The notes under the pieces were generated by a model, which was given only the letters and a program-made list of their open reading frames with translations, had not been told where the DNA came from and made no database searches. A DNA stretch of 19,147 nt from Thermoplasmata archaeon (GTDB taxonomy: Archaea; Thermoplasmatota; Thermoplasmata; Halarchaeoplasmatales; Halarchaeoplasmataceae): NCBI GenBank assembly GCA_019594305.1, contig JAFDTZ010000032.1:1-19147 (forward strand). The letters run 5' to 3'. This document shows positions 8,621 through 14,928 of this stretch, piece by piece (the stretch's first letter is position 1; the number at the start of each line of letters is the position of its first letter). The position numbers were made by a program, and so were the translations under genes.

Positions 8621-9526
8621 TCATCCACCTTCCGTTATTGCGAAACCCCGGGATTCGAACTTTTTTCTTATCTCGGCCATGTGATCCCTCTTAGGTGCCT
8701 TTGTACTTCCCATGGCATAGACCCTGCCCAGCCTTGCGTATTTTTCTCCCGCGTCATGAAAGGACAGCAGTGATATCTTTTTTATCCTCTTTAACCCGGA
8801 AAGAAAGTCTATCATATCTTCCATGTTCGAGTCCGTGCAGGTTATATCGGGTATCACGGGAAATCTTATCCATACCTCCTTTTCCGTCTCGCACAGCGTT
8901 TTCAGGTTTTTTAGTACGTACAGGTTGGATACTCCGGTATATTTCCTGTGGATATCGTTATCGATGATCTTCAGGTCGTACAGGAAAAGGTCGATATCTT
9001 CCATCAACTTCTCGAATATCTTTGGTTCCGCATATCCGGAGGTGTCCAGTGCGATGTGTATCCCTTCACTTTTGCAGTCCTTGACCAGTTTTGCAAGGAA
9101 GTCGTGCTGCAATAACGGCTCGCCTCCCGAAAAGGTAACTCCTCCCTTGGAGGTCTCGTAGTACGGGCCATCCCTCTTTATTATCTCCATCGCTTGTGCG
9201 GTGGTGATGGTTTTTCCTGCCATCTTCAGGGCTTCCGTGGGGCAGAGTTCGGCACACTTTCCGCATCCCGTACACCTTTTTCGTTCTATGGTTATCGTGT
9301 TTTCTCTACGGTTCAAAGCCTTCGTTTCACAGATGCTCAGGCAGCTTTCACAGCCGATGCACCTTTCGTGAAAGAAGAATAGTTCATCTTCTGTATCGAG
9401 TCCCTCTGGATTGTGGCACCAATGGCACTCCATGGGACATCCTTTAAGGAAAAGAGTTGTCCTTATCCCCGGTCCGTCATGGACGGCGAACCTCTTGACG
9501 TCGAATATCTTCCCGCTCGAAGGCAT
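8621..9526 (-). CDS. Radical-SAM glycyl radical enzyme activase with two extra 4Fe-4S sites
   Basis: The 301-residue protein installs the glycyl radical on its partner enzyme by reductive cleavage of S-adenosylmethionine. The radical-SAM cluster motif CxxxCxxC is at C30/C34/C37 (GCPMECHWCHNPEG). A ferredoxin-like insert follows with two CxxCxxCxxxC sets (C56/59/62/66 and C85/88/91/95), as in activases of dehydratase-type glycyl radical enzymes rather than the short PflA. SAM-binding GGEP occurs in TFSGGEPLLQ (about residue 140), and the N-terminus has the family pattern RFAVHDGPGIRTTLFLKGC. The gene lies immediately upstream of the glycyl radical enzyme (stop TGA, one base, then ATG). With this partner it would correspond to the HypD activase. 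The start ATG has only a weak upstream ribosome site (AAGG). Confidence 0.92.
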   Translation of the reverse strand: MPSSGKIFDVKRFAVHDGPGIRTTLFLKGCPMECHWCHNPEGLDTEDELFFFHERCIGCESCLSICETKALNRRENTITIERKRCTGCGKCAELCPTEALKMAGKTITTAQAMEIIKRDGPYYETSKGGVTFSGGEPLLQHDFLAKLVKDCKSEGIHIALDTSGYAEPKIFEKLMEDIDLFLYDLKIIDNDIHRKYTGVSNLYVLKNLKTLCETEKEVWIRFPVIPDITCTDSNMEDMIDFLSGLKRIKKISLLSFHDAGEKYARLGRVYAMGSTKAPKRDHMAEIRKKFESRGFAITEGG

Positions 9527-9549
9527 CTTCTTGCCTTAGGTAATATGAT

Positions 9550-9573
9550 GTACTAATTAGTTTTCCTTAGTAC
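9550..9573 (-). promoter_or_regulatory. Inverted repeat upstream of the activase-hypD operon, candidate operator
   Basis: GTACTAA (9550-9556) and TTAGTAC (9567-9573) are perfect 7-base inverted arms around a 10-base centre. The repeat lies 24-47 bases upstream of the activase ATG, where a TATA box would be expected (minus strand AACTAATTAG). Overlap with the core promoter fits repressor control, but no regulator gene is adjacent and only one copy was seen. Confidence 0.3.
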
Positions 9574-9595
9574 GACTATACCCTGGGTTATCATG

Positions 9596-10444
9596 CTACC
9601 AATCGTCAGGTGATCCATCGCCTATCTCGCCTTCGGTCTCATCAGGTGCTCTCGGTGGCTGCTGCTGTTGTTGTTGAGGTGGCTGCTGCTGTTGTTGTTG
9701 AGGTGGCTGCTGTGGTGGCTGCTGTGGTGGCTGCTGTGGAGGTTCTTCTTTGTCGTCGCTCTTCAAGAATTTGATCAGCACGATGATGATTATTATTACT
9801 ATGATCACGACTACGATGATCGCTATCAGCAGACATGTTCTACCCATGTCAAATAGGTCATCTAGCGCATCTTCCAATTCATCGTCCGTATCGCCGTTGC
9901 CGTTAGCCGGTGGGTCGGCTTCCGGCCCCGCGGTGTCATAATAATACTCTCCTGTCTCTTCGCCTTCGACCCATTCGTAGGTGTTAACTACGGATATGCT
10001 CAAGGTACCAGGTTCTCCCGCGTCCTCCAGGGAAAAGCTAGTCCTGAATGTATTGGTGCCTACTCCGGAAAATTCCAGCTCCTGGTATATATAGGGTCCG
10101 TAAAGCAAACAATATCCGCCCTGAAAATTAATCATATAATCATTGCCCTCTCCATCTTCTAGATCTATATGATACCAGAAGTTATCTTCGTCACGTATAT
10201 ATCCTACCACTTCTATTGAAACTATGATATTCCCGGCTTCTTCACTTATCCGTGCCGCTCTGATATCCACATCGGGTCTTTCTACGTTATGTCTCCATGA
10301 ATATCCCGTCTCAGTAACTCGCCAGTGGAAAACGTCTCCCCTGGGATCTGTAATCTCGTCACTGTACTGGGCGCTTGAAATACCTATTACAGCTAACAGT
10401 AATGCGAGTGCAATTACCGCTACCAAGTACTTTTTCACATACAT
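9596..10444 (-). CDS. Secreted-domain, single-pass membrane protein with a Pro/Gln repeat tail
   Basis: The 282-residue protein has a signal peptide (MYVKKYLVAVIALALLLAV, cleavage near SSAQ). An ectodomain follows (about 27-195) that begins YSDEITDPRGDVFHW and contains ERPDVDIRAARIS, a pattern like CBM9/DOMON-type beta-sandwiches. Next are an acidic linker, a strong Ile/Val transmembrane helix (about 203-227) and a tail of PPQQ and PPQQQQQQ units (about 236-264) ending in an acidic stretch. With a cleaved signal peptide the tail would face the cytoplasm. It is a paralogue of the protein encoded at 10530-11243 (shared YSDxxTDxxG, PxxDI and VxGxIxD patterns). GTGAT (10453-10449) is the ribosome site, so ATG 10444 is preferred to the GTG at 10453. 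Function unknown; a surface sensor or cell-surface binding protein is possible. Confidence 0.75.
   Translation of the reverse strand: MYVKKYLVAVIALALLLAVIGISSAQYSDEITDPRGDVFHWRVTETGYSWRHNVERPDVDIRAARISEEAGNIIVSIEVVGYIRDEDNFWYHIDLEDGEGNDYMINFQGGYCLLYGPYIYQELEFSGVGTNTFRTSFSLEDAGEPGTLSISVVNTYEWVEGEETGEYYYDTAGPEADPPANGNGDTDDELEDALDDLFDMGRTCLLIAIIVVVIIVIIIIIVLIKFLKSDDKEEPPQQPPQQPPQQPPQQQQQQPPQQQQQQPPRAPDETEGEIGDGSPDDW
9654..9737 (-). repeat. Coding tandem repeat (12- and 24-base units) giving the Pro/Gln tail
   Basis: On the plus strand there are two identical 24-base units (9654-9677, 9678-9701) followed by three 12-base units GGTGGCTGCTGT (9702-9737). Read on the minus strand the 12-base unit encodes Pro-Pro-Gln-Gln, and the 24-base unit encodes the longer Pro-Pro-(Gln)6 form. 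All lengths are multiples of three, so copy-number change would keep the frame. Confidence 0.9.
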
Positions 10445-10477
10445 TTTAATCACTTTTTAACCGGATACCGCTACAGG

Positions 10478-10485
10478 CTATATAG
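10478..10485 (-). promoter_or_regulatory. TATA box of the Pro/Gln-tail protein gene
   Basis: CTATATAG at 10478-10485 sits about 35 bases before the preferred ATG (10444). It would place the transcript start near 10455, with the GTGAT ribosome site just inside the leader. Confidence 0.5.
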
Positions 10486-10493
10486 TTTTTGCC

Positions 10494-10536
10494 AAAATAA
10501 AAGAAAAAAAAAGGTTTTTTTGCGGTAACTTACCGC
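10494..10536 (-). terminator. Hairpin plus oligo-T terminator after the PGF-tailed protein gene
   Basis: The perfect inverted repeat GCGGTAA-C-TTACCGC (10522-10536) overlaps the stop codon at 10530-10532. On the minus strand it is followed by seven A, CC, then runs of T8, T5 and T4 (10512 down to 10494). Oligo-T tracts are the usual archaeal termination signal. This would end the 10530-11243 transcript before the next promoter, so the two paralogues appear to be separate units. Confidence 0.6.
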
Positions 10537-11243
10537 TTTTTCCTGTGGTATATCAACACAGCGAATATCAATCCGAAGCCCATCAACAGGAACGGGAAGC
10601 CCGGTGAGTCATCGCCGTTGTCGTCCTTCGGTGGTTCACCGTTGTCGTCGCCGTTGTCGTCCTCGGGGGGTACACCGTTGTCATCTTCTTTGTCGTCGTA
10701 GCCCGGCGGGTACTCGGCATCGGGACCTGCCATATCAACTTCTAGCTTACTTTCGTCTAGTGCATAGACTGCGGAGATCAATAGAATATCTGGTTCGCCT
10801 ATCTGTTCTCGTGTGAAAACGATGCTCAATGTGCTGGTACCCGCACCGTCGGTAGCAGGTTCGAAAACATTCCCGAAAGCACCTCCGTCATAATATCTTT
10901 CAGCGGTCATCTCGCATTCGCCATCGTTATAGATTATCTCGTATGTTCCTCCATCGTTGCTCGTCATCAATATTTCGTACTCAATATCGGGACTGTCCGT
11001 GATGGCACCTTTAACGGAAAGGGTAACGAGTACATATTCATCAGTTTCAGAAACCTCTACGCGAACGATATCTATTTGAGGGTTCTCGACCAGTATCCAA
11101 TCGTCTTCTGTTTCGCCAATGATACGAAGGACATTACCGGTACCGTCGGTGACTACGTCGCTGTACCCGGCGCTAGCTAGTCCGGGCACGGCAAGCAGCA
11201 GTGCGAGTGCGGCAAATAGGGCAATATATTTTTTTGCAATCAT
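10530..11243 (-). CDS. Secreted protein with Asp/Asn-rich linker and PGF-CTERM-like sorting tail
   Basis: The 237-residue protein has a signal peptide (MIAKKYIALFAALALLLAV, cleavage near ASAG). An ectodomain (about 23-170) begins YSDVVTDGTGNVLR and contains NPQIDIVRVEVSE, alignable with the paralogue at 9596-10444. A long hydrophilic linker of DDNG, PPEDDNG and PPKDDNG units covers about 178-212. The C-terminus reads SPGFPFLLMGFGLIF followed by a hydrophobic helix and RKKR. PGF + hydrophobic segment + basic end is the layout of PGF-CTERM signals processed by archaeosortase, or a simple membrane anchor. The in-frame codon at 11309 would add 22 residues before the signal peptide. The ATG at 11243 is preferred because GTGAT precedes it and a TATA-like box lies about 32 bases upstream. 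Function unknown. Confidence 0.75.
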   Translation of the reverse strand: MIAKKYIALFAALALLLAVPGLASAGYSDVVTDGTGNVLRIIGETEDDWILVENPQIDIVRVEVSETDEYVLVTLSVKGAITDSPDIEYEILMTSNDGGTYEIIYNDGECEMTAERYYDGGAFGNVFEPATDGAGTSTLSIVFTREQIGEPDILLISAVYALDESKLEVDMAGPDAEYPPGYDDKEDDNGVPPEDDNGDDNGEPPKDDNGDDSPGFPFLLMGFGLIFAVLIYHRKKR

Positions 11244-11270
11244 TTTTATCACACATCCAAAGGTGTGCCT

Positions 11271-11280
11271 GTAATATAAT
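11271..11280 (-). promoter_or_regulatory. TATA box of the PGF-tailed protein gene
   Basis: On the minus strand ATTATATTAC ends about 28 bases upstream of the ATG at 11243, predicting a very short leader. The GTGAT ribosome site is placed as in the paralogous gene. Confidence 0.45.
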
Positions 11281-11332
11281 TCTTTTGTATCTTTTCCGGC
11301 TAGATCCAAAGAAACAGCTCGTCCGATAGAAT

Positions 11333-11340
11333 TTTATAAC
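11333..11340 (+). promoter_or_regulatory. TATA box, probable leaderless promoter of the TIGR04076 gene
   Basis: TTTATAAC is centred about 25 bases before the ATG at 11361 with no ribosome site between, so the transcript probably begins at or next to the A of the start codon. It lies back to back with the promoter of the minus-strand secreted protein gene. Confidence 0.45.
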
Positions 11341-11360
11341 TCTAGATAGAGTCATATGAT

Positions 11361-11660
11361 ATGCTGGAGATAAACGTTCACGAGATCAAAGGCCATTGCC
11401 CGGTTCACCGGGTAGGTGACAGGATAGTAGTCGAAATGGGTGAGATAGACATGGATAAGACGGATAACCTGTGCACCCATGCCCTCGGTTCCCTGCTTCA
11501 TTACACAACCGCCCTGGAACATGACGTAAGCCCCGTGGAACTCGGCCTGGCTGCGGAGGGAAACGCCGCCTTCATCCAGTGCCCGGATCCCTGTGCACCT
11601 TATACTTCCGGCGGCACTGTCGTGTTCCGATGCGAGAAGAAGGTCCGCTGTAATAAATAG
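11361..11660 (+). CDS. TIGR04076 family protein
   Basis: The 99-residue cysteine-containing protein fits the TIGR04076 pattern: an N-terminal strand, GHCPVHRVGDRIVVE, then LCTHALGSLLHYTTAL, a VSPVELGLA segment, and the end signature QCPDPCAPYTSGGTVVFRC. Family members are about 80-100 residues, common in anaerobes and archaea, with no established biochemical role that I know of. The conserved cysteines suggest metal or redox function, but this is inference. No signal peptide or membrane helix is visible. It is transcribed divergently from the secreted protein gene, and no operon partner follows directly. Confidence 0.8.
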   Translation: MLEINVHEIKGHCPVHRVGDRIVVEMGEIDMDKTDNLCTHALGSLLHYTTALEHDVSPVELGLAAEGNAAFIQCPDPCAPYTSGGTVVFRCEKKVRCNK

Positions 11661-11708
11661 ATGTTCACTTAAGTCTGTTTATATGGTATATATGATCAGT
11701 ATTCGTAA

Positions 11709-11919
11709 TATGTTAAAAACCATATTAAAAGGATTGAGGTCGAAATTGCTGGAAAGCTGGAGGATTTCTTGAAGGTCAGGATGGCCGCTAGTTTACTGGA
11801 TATGCAGGACCAGTTCACGTGCCCTGGAACTTTACGGTAAGATGGTGGGGAGGAAGTATAACTTCGGGGATATTACAAAGTTATTAATACGACTAGACAT
11901 TCAGGGCATCTGCTGATAA
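11709..11919 (+). pseudogene. Possible decayed small gene with a frameshift
   Basis: In the 298-base gap before rocD, one frame reads VEIAGKLEDFLKVRM then AASLLDMQDQF up to about 11814 and hits TAA at 11838. A second frame continues plausibly with RALELYGKMVGRKYNF then GDITKLLIRLDIQG from about 11818 to stops at 11914-11919. Joining the frames near 11815-11820 gives a roughly 60-residue charged, helical protein with no convincing start codon. I do not recognise the family. It may be a remnant with an indel or simply chance open frames. A TATA-like TTTATATGG lies upstream at about 11679. Confidence 0.3.
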
Positions 11920-11920
11920 G

Positions 11921-11956
11921 ATGGCGTACAAGAAGGCACACATCAGGAGGTTATAA
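11921..11956 (+). promoter_or_regulatory. Rocd leader region: short upstream ORF and strong Shine-Dalgarno
   Basis: GGAGGT (11946-11951) lies seven bases before the rocD ATG and is the strongest ribosome site in the window. An 11-codon ORF (MAYKKAHIRRL, ATG 11921, TAA 11954-11956) runs through it and ends two bases before rocD. Five of its eleven residues are Lys, Arg or His. TTATTAATAC at 11881-11890 could be the TATA box, giving a short leader that includes this ORF. A regulatory role for the ORF is only a suggestion. Confidence 0.4.
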
Positions 11957-11958
11957 AG

Positions 11959-13152
11959 ATGTCCAAAAGCGATGAGATAATAGAATTGACACAAAGATTC
12001 GGTGCGAAAAATTACCACCCACTACCGGTGGTTATATCCAAGGCCAAGGGGGTTTGGGTGGAAGACGTGGATGGTAACAAGTACATGGATATGTTGAGTG
12101 CCTACTCCGCGGTGAGTCACGGACACTGTCATCCTAAAGTCATCAAAACCTTGAAAGAGCAGGCGGATAGAGTTACCTTGACATCCAGGGCATTCATGAA
12201 CGACAAACTCGGTATCTTTTATCAGAAGGTATCGGAGATAACCGGCAAAGAAAAGGTCCTTCCGATGAACTCGGGAACCGAGGCGGTGGAGACAGCCATC
12301 AAAGCCGCCCGAAGGTGGGGGGCCTTTGAAAAGGGAGTTACGGACGGTGAGATAATCGCTTGTTCCAACAATTTCCACGGACGTTCCATAACCGTTATAT
12401 CCTTCAGTACCAATGTCGGGTACAAGGACGGGTACGGTCCCTTCACACCGGGATTCAAGATCATCCCCTTCGGTGATATAGATGCCTTGGAGGATGCTAT
12501 AGGTCCCAATACCGTGGCCTTCTTGGTCGAGCCCATGCAGGGTGAAGGCGGTATCGTTCTGCCACCTACAGGTTTTCTCAAAGAGGCCCGAGAGATGTGC
12601 AGGAAGGAAAACGTATTGTTCATCGCCGACGAGATACAGACCGGTTTGGGCCGAACCGGTAAGATGTTCGCCTGTGATTGGGAGGAGGTAGTTCCTGATA
12701 TCTATATACTGGGCAAGGCACTTAGTGCCGGTGTTTATCCCGTTTCTGCAATAGCAGCCGATGACGATATAATGAAAGTTTTTGATCCCGGTTCCCACGG
12801 CTCTACCTTTGGTGGAAATCCGTTGGGAGTTTCTGCCGCAACTACTGCCCTAGAAGTGCTAGAGGAAGAGAACTTGGTGCAGAATTCCTTGGAGATGGGT
12901 AGGTATTTCAGAAACGGTTTGAAGGATATCGACAGCCCTCTCATCAAAGAAGTTCGAGGCCGAGGATTGTTCATAGGTGTGGAGTTGACGAAGATTGCTA
13001 GACCCTATGCTGAAAGGCTCAAAGAAGAGGGTATCTTGGTAAAGGACACAAAACAGACGGTACTCAGATTCGCACCTCCTTTGGTGATCACCAAGGAAGA
13101 GCTGGACTGGGCCCTTGAAAGGGTGCGACGGGTCCTTGAAGTTTCAGGATGA
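11959..13152 (+). CDS. rocD: Ornithine aminotransferase (ornithine-oxo-acid transaminase)
   Basis: The 397-residue class III, PLP-dependent aminotransferase resembles Bacillus RocD along its whole length: NYHPLPVVISKAKGVWV, YMDMLSAYSAV, LTSRAF, MNSGTEAVETAIKAARRW, NFHGRS, LFIADEIQTGLGRTGK, YILGKALSAGVYPVSA, GSHGSTFGGNPLG, EVRGRGLFIGVELT and RFAPPLVITKEELDWA. The PLP lysine is K253 (ILGKAL) and the aspartate that pairs with the pyridine nitrogen is D224 (ADEIQ). It would transfer the delta-amino group of ornithine to 2-oxoglutarate, giving glutamate semialdehyde, which cyclises to 1-pyrroline-5-carboxylate. That is the same product as the nearby HypD-type enzyme. It is cytoplasmic. Its 3' end overlaps the convergent antiporter gene by nine bases. 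An acetylornithine or other omega-aminotransferase is less likely given the RocD-specific N-terminus. Confidence 0.9.
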   Translation: MSKSDEIIELTQRFGAKNYHPLPVVISKAKGVWVEDVDGNKYMDMLSAYSAVSHGHCHPKVIKTLKEQADRVTLTSRAFMNDKLGIFYQKVSEITGKEKVLPMNSGTEAVETAIKAARRWGAFEKGVTDGEIIACSNNFHGRSITVISFSTNVGYKDGYGPFTPGFKIIPFGDIDALEDAIGPNTVAFLVEPMQGEGGIVLPPTGFLKEAREMCRKENVLFIADEIQTGLGRTGKMFACDWEEVVPDIYILGKALSAGVYPVSAIAADDDIMKVFDPGSHGSTFGGNPLGVSAATTALEVLEEENLVQNSLEMGRYFRNGLKDIDSPLIKEVRGRGLFIGVELTKIARPYAERLKEEGILVKDTKQTVLRFAPPLVITKEELDWALERVRRVLEVSG

Positions 13153-14331
13153 TCTGCTTACGTGCTGCATCAGAAACGTACCCAAGATGCTCATCACCAG
13201 CACGTAGGAAACCGCAAAGGCGGGTATTATCTCCGTTATTTCGGGTATAGCGTAGCGTCCCACCGCCTCCGCCGATAGAGCGGCTATTATGAGGGAGAAT
13301 TCACCCCTGGTTATCATGCCAACACCCACCCTGGTGGAGCTGGCACGATCGAAGTCGAAGAATTTGGCGCCGTAATAGGCGGTGAAGAACTTGTAGAGTC
13401 CCGAGGCTATCACGGCTATTATGAGTATTGCCACTATACCCCTGAACAGCATGGGGTCGGTGTTCATACCTATCCAGAAGAAGAAGATACCTCCGAAGAG
13501 ATACCTGAAGGAGTATAGATGCTGCTGCAGTTTCGCCAGATGCCTGGTCCCGCCGAAGGCGATACCCACGAAGAAGGCCGCTACTGCCTCGCTCAATCCC
13601 AGTAGCAGAGCCACTCCCGCCATCACACCTATGAAACCCACTGCCCTGAGGACGAATATCTCGCTGGAATTTGTCTGTAGCATCCTGTCGAAGAGCTCGG
13701 GCTTCATGTACACCACCATCACCAAGATGGTAACGAAGGCCATGGCGATCCCCACGTTGATGGCGATACTTACCAGGTTGACCCCTTTCCCCAGAAGTAC
13801 CGTGGAGATGACCGACAGGTAGACAACTATTACAAGGTCCTCGAAGACCAGCCCTTCCAGCAACTGGTCGGCTTCCGGCGTGGATTCCCAACCCAGGTCC
13901 ATCAGCGACTTGCTGATCACCGCGCTGGAGGAGATGTAAACAATTCCCCCCATGAGGAAAGCCACCATTATATCCTGGAAGAAAAGGTATCCCACCAGTA
14001 TACCGGGGGCGAAGTTTAGAAGGTCCATACCACCCACTACCATCATCTTTCCCCTGTGTTGTCGCATCTTCTTCAGGCTGAAGCTCATCCCCATGAAGAA
14101 AAGTAGGAATATTATGCCCAGCTCCGCCCCGGTCTTTATGAACTTGTAGGCAGCTAGGGTGTTACCCACGTGGAAGCCGCACAGCCTCCCGATGCCGAAG
14201 GGTCCCAGGATTATGCCCAGGATGATGAACATGGGTATATCGGACTTGTTAAAATAACCAGCCACGCTAGCACCTATGGCCAGGGCGATGATCATGAGGC
14301 CCAGTTCAAATATGGCAGCTTCTCCCAGCAT
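13144..14331 (-). CDS. CPA2-family (Kef-type) cation:proton antiporter membrane subunit
   Basis: The ~395-residue polytopic membrane protein has about a dozen hydrophobic segments. Family motifs include GYFNKSDIPMFIILGIILGP near the N-terminus, the SSSAVISKSLMDLG segment, and LEGLVFEDLVIV carrying the Glu-Asp pair of the CPA2 ion site. Later segments GLSEAVAAFFVGIAFGGT, FFFWIGMNTDP and STRVGVGMITRGEFSLIIA also match Kef/NhaS-type antiporters. It should exchange Na+ or K+ for H+ across the cytoplasmic membrane. There is no C-terminal TrkA-N (RCK) domain, so gating by NAD(H) through a fused domain is absent. I used the ATG at 14331; a TTG at 14340 is in frame, and neither has a strong ribosome site. 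A TATA-like TTCATATAACC lies about 45 bases upstream on the minus strand. It overlaps rocD tail to tail. Confidence 0.88.
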   Translation of the reverse strand: MLGEAAIFELGLMIIALAIGASVAGYFNKSDIPMFIILGIILGPFGIGRLCGFHVGNTLAAYKFIKTGAELGIIFLLFFMGMSFSLKKMRQHRGKMMVVGGMDLLNFAPGILVGYLFFQDIMVAFLMGGIVYISSSAVISKSLMDLGWESTPEADQLLEGLVFEDLVIVVYLSVISTVLLGKGVNLVSIAINVGIAMAFVTILVMVVYMKPELFDRMLQTNSSEIFVLRAVGFIGVMAGVALLLGLSEAVAAFFVGIAFGGTRHLAKLQQHLYSFRYLFGGIFFFWIGMNTDPMLFRGIVAILIIAVIASGLYKFFTAYYGAKFFDFDRASSTRVGVGMITRGEFSLIIAALSAEAVGRYAIPEITEIIPAFAVSYVLVMSILGTFLMQHVSRSS

Positions 14332-14398
14332 CTTCCACAATCCGTTAGGTTTTGGGAGGTAAGGTGTTCAGGTTATATGAACTTATCCTTCCCCTGGT

Positions 14399-14800
14399 TC
14401 ATGCCGACGCTTCCGTGTTGAGGTCTTTGTGATAATTTCCCCTTGTGTAACCGCAATCTCTGCATGTGCCTGAGTTGTCGTGGTATACTGCCATGTGTTC
14501 TCCTCCGCACTTGGGGCAGGTCTTCTCTTCATGAGGTCTGAAGGAACCTACGGTGTGACTTCCTCTTTCGTTCGTTTCCTTTTCATCCTCTTCAGTCCAT
14601 AACCTAAGTGCGATGAATAATACGACTGTGCCGATGATCAACGATGGGATACCACATATTAGAGGGGTCCCGTCTTTATTATATATCGTAATCACGATGG
14701 ATAATATACCTATGCCGAGTAACAGTATCCCGAATACCGATACCTTCCAGAAAGCATATGCTTTAAACAATTCCCAGGTTCTGTTGTTGAGATCACTCAT
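14399..14800 (-). CDS. Small membrane protein with a C-terminal zinc ribbon
   Basis: The 133-residue protein has an N-terminal cytoplasmic segment, two hydrophobic helices (about 19-39 and 47-66), a charged linker (TEEDEKETNERGS) and a zinc ribbon CPKCGGEHMAVYHDN with partner CRDCG (about 94-117). Two CxxC pairs 19 residues apart are enough for one Zn site. Hydrophobic pattern and charges put the ribbon on the cytoplasmic side. Such membrane zinc-ribbon proteins are common in archaea and mostly uncharacterised. GTGAT lies directly before the ATG (GAGTGATAACATG). It follows the DUF6159-like gene on the same strand after a 128-base gap, so co-transcription is uncertain. Confidence 0.8.
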   Translation of the reverse strand: MSDLNNRTWELFKAYAFWKVSVFGILLLGIGILSIVITIYNKDGTPLICGIPSLIIGTVVLFIALRLWTEEDEKETNERGSHTVGSFRPHEEKTCPKCGGEHMAVYHDNSGTCRDCGYTRGNYHKDLNTEASA

Positions 14801-14928
14801 GTTATCACTCTTTGCTCATCCCTTGCCGTGGAGATGCGGTATGAACACAGAGAATAAAAGTGTTATTGTCTTTTTGGTCCATCATGACGAGTAGGAAGCT
14901 AGAGTACGGATGGATTGTAATACCCTTT

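Noticed and set aside
8620..8628. Longer hypD start at the GTG at 8628
   Set aside because: The GTG is part of the AAGGTGGAT ribosome site and overlaps the activase stop; the ATG at 8619 has correct spacing.
9654..9737. CRISPR-like array
   Set aside because: The units are contiguous 12/24-base coding repeats without spacers; no CRISPR array or cas gene was seen anywhere in the window.
9642..9941. Alternative-frame ORFs rich in Thr/Ala/Leu across the CTG-type repeat
   Set aside because: They are produced by the repeat in other frames; only the Pro/Gln frame joins a signal peptide and membrane helix.
12022..12798. 258-codon minus-strand open frame opposite rocD
   Set aside because: It is the antisense of a clearly conserved aminotransferase, and its translation shows no domain or usual residue pattern.
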